DNA of 64,000 bases from Candidatus Poribacteria bacterium (lineage in GTDB: Bacteria > Poribacteria > WGA-4E > WGA-3G). Every line of letters begins with the position of its first letter. Position 1 is the first letter of the stretch. The stretch lies in NCBI GenBank assembly GCA_022821065.1, contig JAJEEK010000056.1, forward strand, positions 1 through 64,000, read 5' to 3'. The notes below the pieces were generated by a model. The model was not told the origin of the DNA, did no database searches, and saw only the letters and a list, made by a program, of their open reading frames with translations. Shown here one piece after another: positions 16,598 through 26,400 of the stretch. A program made the translations under genes and the position numbers.

Positions 16598-19210
16598 ATG
16601 CGAGAAAGAAACATCAAAATCATCGGCATCGTGCTTATCCTACTGAGCGTCGCGGTGTTACATGTGAAACTTTATCGGTTCGCGGAAGTGACGTACGACG
16701 GTGCGTTACAGGTGCTCGTCTGCTTGGGGCGTGTTACCAATATAGATACAAGTGATGAAGCCGACCAAGTGCTGTCTTTTCGTATCCTCTCTGGTGAGTT
16801 TCGTGGCGAGACGGTTCAGATAAACAACGTCTGGACGGGGCGCGCTTTCGGAGACCGCGTGTTACACAAGGGGGATGTCCTGTTTCTCGACATTCCGATC
16901 CGTGATCCGAAGAATCCGATAATTGACAAGGTATCGATGCGTGAGTACTTCCGTACGCCGTTCCTGCTGTATCTCGCGGGTACGTTAGGCGTGCTGATGA
17001 TCCTCGTCGCTGGGATGAAAGGTGTCCGTGCGATTTTAACGCTGTTTGTCACTGCGTTCTCCGTCCTTTATCTACTGGTGCCGTTGACGATCAGCGGTTA
17101 TAATCCGATTGCTGTTGCGCTCCTCATCGCTGCTTTACTGACCTTAGCGACCTTTCTTCTGATTACGGGGTTTAGTTTCAAGGTTATCTCCGGCGTACTC
17201 GGCACACTCGGTGGGTTAGCTGCTGTGGGTGTCTTGTCCGTCATCAGCCAACACGTCTTAGCACTGACCGGGTTGGCGCAAGAGTTCGGTTTTCTTGAGC
17301 TTGGCATCGCGTTGTGGCGGACTCCCGCCTCACATCACTGGAATTTCACAGGCATTCTGTCCGCTGGCATTATCTTGGGTGCTGTTGGTGCGATGATGGA
17401 TGTCAGTATGTCGATCTCTTCAAGTGTCCATGAAGTCAAACAGGTGAACCCGAACATTACTGTTCGGCAAGCGGTTCGTGCGGGGTTGAATGTCGGACGC
17501 GACATCATGGGAACGATGGCAGACACGCTCATCTTTGCGTATCTCGGCGCGCACATGATGACGATGCTACTCCCACAGATCGACTTCCCGGAGGTCGGTA
17601 TCATCTACCCGTTTCTCCGACTTGTCAACGATGAAGCGACGGCGGTAGCGATTATTCAGGCGGTGGTCGGCACCATCGGACTGGTGCTGACGGTACCAAT
17701 CGCCGCATCCGTCGCGGGCTTCCTCACACAATACGCGAAAGTAGACGCGTCCGAAATTCATGAAGACCTGCCTTCGGCGGAAGAGTTAGAGGAGTTGTTC
17801 CGTGCCGATCCGCCTCGCAGTGCGGCACGTATCGCCGTACCGATTGCGATGGTTGTTGTTCTGATGGGTACAGCGTTCGTCTATTTCCAGACGCACGAAC
17901 TCTCGGCGACAATCTCGGAGCAGGTGGATGTAGATGGAAACCTTGTCAATAAATCGGAATACGCGAAGGGTCGAGTTATCCGACTGCTCGAATCGAACGC
18001 GAATTTCCTTCTTAACATTGATAACAGTGCGATAACCGATCTGAACAACAGCGTTGTTCCTGCTGCGCTGCGTGAAGCCTTCAATAACGAGAACATCCCT
18101 TTATCAGACGAAGTCACTGTTGCAATCAAACCGTGGAAAGACAGTCGTTGGCTTCTTTCGGATAAACAATACGAGCAGACCTATAGTATTCGTGAAATGG
18201 AGCAGGACGCAGGCACCGTTCTCAGTGTCTACGAGTCGAAAAGTGAGCATCATATCCTTGAGGTAGAGATGCTGAGCGGGATGTATAAAGGCAGGCGCTT
18301 GGTGTTCCGAAACATCGTGAATCACAACATGCCGTTGTTGAGTATCCCTGCGGAACCGGGTGACGTTATTCTCTGTCGTGTGGGTGGAGACCCTGAGCAG
18401 GTGAGTCTGGTCAATATCGTCCAAGATTATGGTAGAGACGGCTTTCTGATCTGGATGGTAGGCGGGATGCTGCTGCTGATTATCCTCGTCGGTCGGATTG
18501 AAGGCATCCGAACAGCGTGTGCGATGTTAATCTCTGCTGCAGTCATCTATTTCTTCATGCTGCCGATGATTTCGGGCGGTGCGAATGCAGTGCTCATCGT
18601 GACGCTGACATCCGGTGCAGTGGCGTTTGTGTCTCTGGTGTTCGTTATCGGTCCGAGTCGAAAAACGTTTTCAGCAGTGTTGGGTACGATGGGTGGCATC
18701 TTGGTTGCGGGTCTGATTGTCCTGCTTGCGCAGCAGCATCTCCATTTCTCGGGTTTAGAGAACGCGATTTCGGCGGACATTATAGAGGCGACTCGTACAC
18801 CACCGTTCGATTTCGTCCAGATTCTTTTGGCAGGGATGTTGATGGGAGTCTTAGGTGTCGCGGTTGACGGTGCGATTGAGGTGGCATCGAGCATGGAGGA
18901 GATCCGTAAAGCGAACCCGAACATGCCGACATGGCGACTCATCGCCTCCGGTCTCAACGTCGGTACGGATATTCTTGGTACGATGGTGAATACGTTGGTG
19001 TTTGCGTATCTGGGTGTGGAGTTGTTGCTTGTCGTCACGATTGTCGCACCGGACTTGGATTTCTTCAAATCGCCGCCGGTGCAGCTCCTGAGCATCGGCG
19101 TTGTATCCGCAGAGATTGTGCGGTTGCTGGCAGGCACACTCGGTTTAGTGCTTGCGATTCCGATTACTGCGGTGATCTGTGCGTTCTGGAACCCGAAGCA
19201 AAGGGACTGA
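16598..19210 (+). CDS. YibE/F-like membrane protein, two tandem YibE/F units in one ORF
   Basis: 870 aa; paired segments 'GLNVGRDIMGTMADTLIFAYLGA' and 'GLNVGTDILGTMVNTLVFAYLGV', each preceded by an OB-like segment and multiple TM helices. Confidence 0.9.
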   Translation: MRERNIKIIGIVLILLSVAVLHVKLYRFAEVTYDGALQVLVCLGRVTNIDTSDEADQVLSFRILSGEFRGETVQINNVWTGRAFGDRVLHKGDVLFLDIPIRDPKNPIIDKVSMREYFRTPFLLYLAGTLGVLMILVAGMKGVRAILTLFVTAFSVLYLLVPLTISGYNPIAVALLIAALLTLATFLLITGFSFKVISGVLGTLGGLAAVGVLSVISQHVLALTGLAQEFGFLELGIALWRTPASHHWNFTGILSAGIILGAVGAMMDVSMSISSSVHEVKQVNPNITVRQAVRAGLNVGRDIMGTMADTLIFAYLGAHMMTMLLPQIDFPEVGIIYPFLRLVNDEATAVAIIQAVVGTIGLVLTVPIAASVAGFLTQYAKVDASEIHEDLPSAEELEELFRADPPRSAARIAVPIAMVVVLMGTAFVYFQTHELSATISEQVDVDGNLVNKSEYAKGRVIRLLESNANFLLNIDNSAITDLNNSVVPAALREAFNNENIPLSDEVTVAIKPWKDSRWLLSDKQYEQTYSIREMEQDAGTVLSVYESKSEHHILEVEMLSGMYKGRRLVFRNIVNHNMPLLSIPAEPGDVILCRVGGDPEQVSLVNIVQDYGRDGFLIWMVGGMLLLIILVGRIEGIRTACAMLISAAVIYFFMLPMISGGANAVLIVTLTSGAVAFVSLVFVIGPSRKTFSAVLGTMGGILVAGLIVLLAQQHLHFSGLENAISADIIEATRTPPFDFVQILLAGMLMGVLGVAVDGAIEVASSMEEIRKANPNMPTWRLIASGLNVGTDILGTMVNTLVFAYLGVELLLVVTIVAPDLDFFKSPPVQLLSIGVVSAEIVRLLAGTLGLVLAIPITAVICAFWNPKQRD

Positions 19211-19275
19211 TAAAAAATCAACCAAAAGTTCATGGGTATGTCAATATTTTATCAAAATTGAGAGGAACGACATTT

Positions 19276-19800
19276 ATGAAAACTTTGGAGAAAATGGCTT
19301 ATATGGTTTTGGGCGCGATCCTTGTTTTATTGGGTAGTTGGTTTTCACCTATGGAGTGGAAAAACACCGATGCCCAAAATGTTACGCCCTTAGTTGTTGA
19401 TGAAATCGTGGCTCGTACACTTCGAGTGGTTGATGTTAATGGAAATAACGCGATCATCTTGTCTGTTGACAAAGATGGTGGGATTTTAGCTGTTTACAAC
19501 AACACTGGTAAAGCAGCCGCAGGTATTAGCGTAACCAACAGCGGTGGACGTTTGGACATTTTCAACAACGTTGGTAAAGGCACTGCATCTATCAGTGTAA
19601 ACGACTTCGGTGGACGTTTAGACATTTTCAACAACATTGGTAAAGCCGTTGCGGATTTCAGGGCCAGCGAATTAGGTGGTAATTTATCTATTGCGAACAA
19701 CGTTAGTCAAGCCGTTGGGTTTTTCAGCGTGAATAATAGCGGTGGCGCACATCTCGTCACAGCCGATCGGTTTGGAAATCCTACCGGAAGCATCCCGTAG
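19276..19800 (+). CDS. hypothetical protein with N-terminal hydrophobic anchor and ~22-aa tandem repeats
   Basis: true start likely MKTLEKMAYMVLGAILVLLGSW (in frame within ORF 18931..19800); repeats 'GGRLDIFNNVGKGTASISVNDF' / 'GGRLDIFNNIGKAVADFRASEL'. Confidence 0.75.
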   Translation: MKTLEKMAYMVLGAILVLLGSWFSPMEWKNTDAQNVTPLVVDEIVARTLRVVDVNGNNAIILSVDKDGGILAVYNNTGKAAAGISVTNSGGRLDIFNNVGKGTASISVNDFGGRLDIFNNIGKAVADFRASELGGNLSIANNVSQAVGFFSVNNSGGAHLVTADRFGNPTGSIP

Positions 19801-19838
19801 ATGATACCGCATACCCACTGCCTTTCGTAATTCTTCTT

Positions 19839-19960
19839 TAGGACTTACGCAATTTTGGCTGCAGCTTGTTCTTTTCGATGAGATTTCTCGAAAAACATAG
19901 CGTTCTTGCGGCACAAACTGGGAAGTTTGTGCTACAAAAGAGCAGCATGCGTAAGTCCTA
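19839..19960 (+). mobile_element. MITE-like element copy 2
   Basis: taggacttacgcaattttggctgcagc...cacaaactgggaagtttgtgctaca...gcatgcgtaagtccta. Confidence 0.8.
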
Positions 19961-20108
19961 TTCTTATTAAGTGGAAGGATTAGCCTTTCGTCAATTTTAA
20001 ACTTAAGAGCAGGTTCGTAGTAATACAATTTTGCGACGTACTCGTCCAAATATGGAGGGCATTCACGTCAAGAACGGGCAATGAATTGCCCTACTACAAA
20101 CAGTTTCC

Positions 20109-20211
20109 GTAGGTTGGGTTGAACGGTGTTGAGAACGGGGATGTTGGTGTTCTAAAATATCGCTGAAATCTAATAGATCATCGTATACTCAAAAACGTAG
20201 TGAAACCCAAC
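20109..20211 (+). repeat. split palindromic element
   Basis: gtaggttgggttgaacgg ... aaaaacgtagtgaaacccaac. Confidence 0.75.
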
Positions 20212-20280
20212 GTCATACCGTCAGCAAGGTATAACATGCCGCCCCTACGGGGCTTGACTCCCTTTTTAACTGACGCTGCT

Positions 20281-20383
20281 ATAAACATTCCGTCGCTACG
20301 CGACTGAAGCGGTTTTTGAAGGAAACTTCAAGGCTTCTATGTAGAATCCGGTTCGGTTACAAACCAAACCTACCGGGACCGGG
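20281..20383 (+). repeat. dispersed copy of the unit at 851-950
   Basis: ataaacattccgtcgctacgcgactgaagcggtttttgaag...gtagaatccggttcggttacaaaccaaacctaccgggacc. Confidence 0.8.
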
Positions 20384-20817
20384 TCTGAGAAGGTTGCTAT
20401 TGCTAAAATTGACACTACTTGTTAGGGATGAGGAAAATTACCGATTCAAACACTGAAACTTCATCCTACCTCGTCCTTATTATTTCCCTGTTTTCTTCTT
20501 AGTAGAGTATAGCGATTGGAAAATCGTGCCTGCCAATTCGTGTTTCCCCCAAAAAAATTGTTGACGTCTACCGGTGTATTTGTTAGTGTATACTTATAGT
20601 AAAATTTAGAATTATGTAGACACTTAATCCGTTAACAAATATCCGTTTGTAGTAGGACAATTTATTCCCTGTCGCGCCAAGAATTGCCCTGATATTTTCA
20701 GATTTTAGCATAATTTTAAAAATTGAGGACTAATGCTGTTGCCAAAATACTGACGTGGTTGCAATTCGCCACCTTAGGATTGCTACACGCCAAAAATAGA
20801 AAAGGGGAGAAAACTGA

Positions 20818-23088
20818 ATGAAACCAACTAAAAAGAAATACACTTTTATTTTTACACTCACCTTCTGCGTGACGTTGTGCTTCTTGTTTCCACTGGTAGC
20901 AACAGCACAGACGGTTAACATTCCCGACGCGAACTTGCGGGCTGTGATTGAAGAGGCACTTGGTAAAACTTCAAATGCTCGGATTACGGTGGATGATATG
21001 GAGACGTTGACGCGCCTTGAGGCGAATAACAGAGGTATTAGCAATTTGACAGGACTTGAAACGGCAGTAAATCTTGACGACCTGAGACTCAGTCACAATT
21101 TGATATCTGATATATTGCCGCTCTCAAGGTTGGTCAGATTACGTAGGTTAGAATTGGAAGATAATGCTATATCTGATATATCGCCGCTCGCTGGATTAAT
21201 CAGCTTAGAAGGTCGTCTAAACATCTCGCATAATGTGGTATCTGATCTTTCCCCACTTACCGGATTAATCAATTTGAGAGATTTAAATGTTTCAGATAAT
21301 CTGGTAATTGACTTATCTCCCCTCGCGGGTTTAATAAAGCTTGATGGAATATCAATGAGCAGAAATCCACCGGCTGATCTGTCCCCGCTTTCAGCGTTAA
21401 CTAACTTAAGACGCTTTCATTCTTGGGGCACCCCTATATTAGACCTCACCCCGTTGGCAGGGTTGCCAAAATTGAGGGTGATAAATATTTGCGGGGGAGA
21501 GATATCCGACCTATCTTCCTTGAGAGACGCAACAGGGCTGACGGAACTCTATTTTGCGGGTAACGAGATATCCGACCTATCTCCCCTGACAAATTTAACA
21601 AATTTGACTCGCATGAGCTTTGAACATAACGAGGTATCAGATGTATCACCGCTTGCAGTTTTACAGGGTTTAACGTGGTTGGATCTTGAAGACAATGCCA
21701 TATCGGATGTGTCCCCTCTTTCAGAATTGAGCAGTTTGACATGGCTAAACCTGAGCCACAACGCGGTAACAGACGTGTCCTCGCTTGCAATTTTGCCCAA
21801 CTTGACATGGGTTGGGCTCGTTGGTAATGCTGTATCAAATATATCCGGTTTGGAAGAGTTATCCGAGATTACGCCTGTTTCGCATTTCATTAATACTGCT
21901 TTCCCGGAAGCCGGTCCGAAGATAGTGGGTCCCTGGTTATGGGTGATCGTGTCCGGATCACGCCTTGACCACACGGATTTTTTGGAAAGGGCGAGCAACG
22001 GTAAAATTACAGAGGTGAAGGTGGCGACCTTTGGTGCGACCAAAGGGAAGTCTGTGGGAAGCAGTGTCTGGGAGATACACACCCTTTCTTCCACGGGTGG
22101 CGATAATATCAATGAGATGACAGACGCACTCGGGTGGGGATCGGGTTCGGAGATATATGACCACATCGTTTACGGTTCCGTCACGTTAGATTCACCAAGT
22201 GAACAAGACACAACTATGCTTGTCGGAAGCGGTGATGCTGTCAAGGTCTGGCTCAATGGTGAATTGGTTCACTACAACCCTGTGACACGCGGTGCTGGCG
22301 ATTTTCAAGATGCCTTTCCGGTCACGCTGAAACAGGGAGCAAACGTTTTGTTAGTCGCTGTTGACAATCGAGGTCATGGCGCGTTTAGCGGGTTTTTCGG
22401 TTTTGCGAAAGACGCAGAATATACGGTTAACCACCCCGATAAAAAAATCACAATTGAAGTACCTGCTTATGACGTGAATAGAGACGGAATAACAAATATC
22501 CTGGATCTGATTCTGATAGGACAAGACTTCGGAAAAACCAATCCTACCAACGAAAGAACGGATGTAAATGGCGATGGAACTGTTAATATCTCCGATCTCA
22601 TCATTGTGGCGGGACATCTCGGCGAACTCAGCGGAATTGCTGCGTCACCATCTGTCCTTGCATTACGGAGCATGGGATTAGACGCAGCAATCGTACAGGG
22701 GTGGATAGCACAAGCACACATTGAAAACGACGGGTCGGTTGTGTTCCAACAAGGGCTCGCAAATTTGCGACACCTTTTAGCATCACTATTGCCCGAGAAA
22801 ACGATACTGCTTGCGAATTACCCAAATCCGTTCAATCCGGAGACATGGATCCCATATCAACTGGCACAAGAAAGCGACGTACAGATTCGCATTCATGCTG
22901 TAAATGGTGCTTTGGTTCGGACATTGGATTTAGGGCATCAAAGCACTGGTGTGTATCAACACCAAAGCCGTGCCGCGTATTGGGATGGTCGCAATGAAAT
23001 CGGTGAACCTGTCGCGAGTGGTGTCTATTTCTATACACTCACGGCAGGCGATTTTACGGCAACCCGTAAGATGCTCATCAGGAAGTAG
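20818..23088 (+). CDS. secreted leucine-rich-repeat protein with dockerin-like repeats and FlgD-like C-terminal domain
   Basis: signal peptide; many 'L..N.ISDISPL..L' LRRs; 'YDVNRDGITNILDLILIGQDF...DVNGDGTVNISDLIIVAGHLGE'; 'LLANYPNPFNPETWIPY...GVYFYTLTAGDFTATRKMLIRK'. Confidence 0.9.
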   Translation: MKPTKKKYTFIFTLTFCVTLCFLFPLVATAQTVNIPDANLRAVIEEALGKTSNARITVDDMETLTRLEANNRGISNLTGLETAVNLDDLRLSHNLISDILPLSRLVRLRRLELEDNAISDISPLAGLISLEGRLNISHNVVSDLSPLTGLINLRDLNVSDNLVIDLSPLAGLIKLDGISMSRNPPADLSPLSALTNLRRFHSWGTPILDLTPLAGLPKLRVINICGGEISDLSSLRDATGLTELYFAGNEISDLSPLTNLTNLTRMSFEHNEVSDVSPLAVLQGLTWLDLEDNAISDVSPLSELSSLTWLNLSHNAVTDVSSLAILPNLTWVGLVGNAVSNISGLEELSEITPVSHFINTAFPEAGPKIVGPWLWVIVSGSRLDHTDFLERASNGKITEVKVATFGATKGKSVGSSVWEIHTLSSTGGDNINEMTDALGWGSGSEIYDHIVYGSVTLDSPSEQDTTMLVGSGDAVKVWLNGELVHYNPVTRGAGDFQDAFPVTLKQGANVLLVAVDNRGHGAFSGFFGFAKDAEYTVNHPDKKITIEVPAYDVNRDGITNILDLILIGQDFGKTNPTNERTDVNGDGTVNISDLIIVAGHLGELSGIAASPSVLALRSMGLDAAIVQGWIAQAHIENDGSVVFQQGLANLRHLLASLLPEKTILLANYPNPFNPETWIPYQLAQESDVQIRIHAVNGALVRTLDLGHQSTGVYQHQSRAAYWDGRNEIGEPVASGVYFYTLTAGDFTATRKMLIRK

Positions 23089-23131
23089 ACTTTAGAGAGG
23101 TTGGGTTCGCTCCATAGGTCAATTTAGTAAA

Positions 23132-23170
23132 AATCCGGTTCGGTTGCAAACCGAACCTACCGGACCTGGG
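23132..23170 (+). repeat. CCGGTTCGGTT-gca-AACCGAACCTACCGG hairpin repeat
   Basis: aatccggttcggttgcaaaccgaacctaccggacctggg. Confidence 0.8.
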
Positions 23171-23208
23171 TCCGAGATGTTTATTTTTTTTTAAATTGAC
23201 GCTTATGG

Positions 23209-23275
23209 AGATGTTGGGTTTCACTGCGTTCAACCCAACCTACAGTCCATCAAAATTAAAATGATAGAACACTAC
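23209..23275. repeat. 67-bp direct repeat copy A, containing the compact GTTGGGTT...AACCCAAC palindrome
   Basis: agatgttgggtttcactgcgttcaacccaacctacagtccatcaaaattaaaatgatagaacactac, identical to copy B. Confidence 0.95.
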
Positions 23276-23314
23276 TGTTGTGTCACGCCAAAAATGATAG
23301 GTTATATTGACTGA

Positions 23315-23381
23315 AGATGTTGGGTTTCACTGCGTTCAACCCAACCTACAGTCCATCAAAATTAAAATGATAGAACACTAC
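23315..23381. repeat. 67-bp direct repeat copy B
   Basis: identical to 23209-23275, 39 bp spacer. Confidence 0.95.
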
Positions 23382-23412
23382 CTTTGGATTTAGCGTTGAA
23401 GGAGATTAGGTA

Positions 23413-26400
23413 ATGAAAACACATAAATATATATCCCTCGTTATCTTAACATTTGTTATACTCGGATTTAGCACGGCACACGCACAAGATAACCTTGCAC
23501 AGGAAGTGTATACTATTTTTCAGCAGAACTGTCTCGGTTGCCACGGCGAACACGGTGCTTTTACTGAAGACCTTATTATTGATCGAGCGGCACTCATCGC
23601 TTCTGGCACGATTGTTCCGAGGAATCCGAATGCGTCTGCGTTCCTCACACGATTAATTGAAGATACACCGACAAAACCGAGAATGCCGTGGGGACTGCCC
23701 GCGCTCTCAGACGACGCGATTGAGACGATTCGCCGCTGGATTCAAGCAGGCGCGCCGGATTGGGAGGTCCAGTATGACGTTGACTTCATCACAACCGATA
23801 CGATGCTTGGGACTATCCAAGCGCATCTTGGGACACTCTCGGCGTTTGACCGACCGTTTGCCCGTTATTTCACACTGACGCATCTCTATAACGCTGGTGA
23901 AAGTCCAGAAGCATTGGATGCCTATAAGATCGCACTCTCGAAACTGGTGAACAGTCTCTCTTGGGGCTTTGAAATCATCAACCCACAACCGATTGACCTG
24001 GGAGAAACCATTTTCTACGTTGACCTTCGAGACTACGAGTGGGATATCAGAAACGAGGCCTGGACACAGATTGAACGGGAATATCCGTACAGCATTGCAT
24101 TCAATCCGGAAACCCAAGCAGGTCTGCATGAGAAGCTTGTGACTTTGCGTGAAGAAATGGATTGTGAAGTGCCGTTTGTGCATGTGGATTGGTTCCTTGC
24201 GAATGCGTCGTTGCCGCCGCTCTATCACGAAATTCTGGATTTACCAGAGACAGACCGCGAACTCGAACGAGAATTAAGTATAGATGTCGAAAGAAATCTT
24301 CAAAGTGCGCCGGGGGTTCGTGTCTGGCGTGCGGGTTTCAACGATTCGGGGGTGTCGAACAACAACCGCGTCGTGGAACGGCATACCTCTCGGTATGGTG
24401 CGTATTGGAAGAGTTACGACTTTGCCGGAAGTGTTGGCACACAGAACATCTTCACGCATCCGCTGTCTTTTGAAGCAGATGGTGGCGAGGTCGTCTTCAA
24501 TCTGCCGAACGGTTTGCAAGGATATTATATCTCCGATGCGTCAGGGAATCGGATAGATGAAGCACCGACAGACATCGTTTCCAATCCTGCGGCGAGTAAC
24601 CCAGCCGTGCGTAATGGTCTCTCCTGTATCGGCTGCCATACAGAAGGGATGAAGACGTTTGAAGATGAGGTGCGTGCGGTTATCGTGCAGGGACCCGATG
24701 GACCAACGAAGGATCAGGGGTTACGTCTGTATGTGGAACAATCCGTGATGGATGCTCTTGTAGCGGAGGACACAGAACGTTACAGAGAGGCACTCGAAGC
24801 CACGGGTGGTGTTTTCGGTGGTATTGAACCGGTGCATCGGTTTTACGAGGAATATCAAGGTCCGGTTGATGCAGCGCACGCTGCCGCTGCCGTTGGCTTA
24901 GAAACAGAGGTATTCCTGCAAGAGATTTCGGATAAACAGCGTTTACGGAGTTTAGGTTTGGCCGGATTATTAGACGGTGGAGATGTGAGTCGGGATGCGT
25001 GGACTTCGAGTTTCACCGAAGTGATTTCTGCGCTCAATTCTCCCGATGACACGGTAACACCGCCAGTCGATCCCGGGGCTGACTTACGTCCGGGGGATTT
25101 AGTCACTATCCCGGATCCGAACCTGCGAACGGTTATTGAAGCAGCACTCGGCAAAGCACCGCGTGCTTTGATTACGGCGGCGGATATGGCAAGGTTGACG
25201 CGTCTCGATGCCGATGATGCTGGCATAGGCAATTTGACGGGACTTGAGGCAGCAACCCAGTTAGAACGGATAGAATTTCGCCACAATACCATATCTGATT
25301 TATCACCGCTTAGAGGCTTAATCCGACTCAATAACATCAAGCTACGAGGGAACAGGATAACAGACGTATCGCCGCTAGCGGGGTTAATTAACGTGGATTG
25401 GTTAGGGCTTGAGGAGAACGAGATCACCGATTTGTCCCCGCTGAAGGATTTAATCAAATTGACAGGAATAGGGATTTCAAGCAACCCAGTATCGGATGTG
25501 TCCCCGCTTGCGAGTCTAATCAGCCTTGAAAGAATTAATGCTTGGAATACCCCGATATCCGATTTTTCGACTTTGGCAAACGCAAGGCGACTGAGATGGA
25601 TAGAATTCGGCAACAACAGGGCAATAACAGCTCTACCATCTCTGAAGGGATTAAAAACACTGAGGCGTTTGGAGGTTCATAATTGCAGCATCTCAGATCT
25701 CACCGCATTGGCAGAATTAACCCAATTGGAATGGTTGGAATTAATCAATAACTTGATTTCGGACATATCGCCTTTAAGAAATCTAAGAGGGTTGGAACAT
25801 CTGAACCTTGACGCTAATGTCATCTCGGACGTGTCCCCGCTGGCACAGTTGACACGATTAGAATTGTTGTATCTCGAGAACAACGTCATCTGGGATGTAT
25901 CGCCGCTCGTTGATTTGACCAACTTGGAACGGTTAGACCTTCGGAATAATTCGGTATCCGATTTTTCATTTTTAGAAGGGTTACCCGATGAGACTTTTGT
26001 TCGGATGGAGGGCAATCCGGGTTTCCCTTCGGGGGGTAAAAAAATAACGGGACCTTGGTTATGGGCGATTGTCCCGGGAACACGTCTTGACGAAAGAACG
26101 GATTTTCTGGCGCGCGCGACGCGCGGTGCCGCGACAGAAATAAAGGTCGCTACTAACGGTGCTAAGGAGGGAAAGGCTGTCGGCAACAGTATGTGGACAC
26201 TCCATAGCCTCTCCGCTACTGGTGGGAATAACATCAACCGGATGACCGATGCCCTCGGCTGGGGGACAGGTTCGGAGATATATGATCATACCGTCTACGG
26301 CTCGGTGGTCTTGGATTCCCCAGAGGAACAGCAGACGACAATGTTCGTCGGCAGCAGCGATGCTGTCAAAGTCTGGCTCAACGGCGAATTGGTGCATCAA

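Noticed and set aside
18547-19233. 228-aa minus-strand ORF opposite YibE/F
   Set aside because: Shadow of a membrane-protein gene; no motif support.
21080-21840. Regularly spaced repeats considered as CRISPR
   Set aside because: They are ~66-bp LRR codon repeats in an open reading frame, not identical repeats with unique spacers.
24855-25616. 253-aa minus-strand ORF within the LRR gene
   Set aside because: Repetitive antisense frame generated by LRR-encoding repeats.
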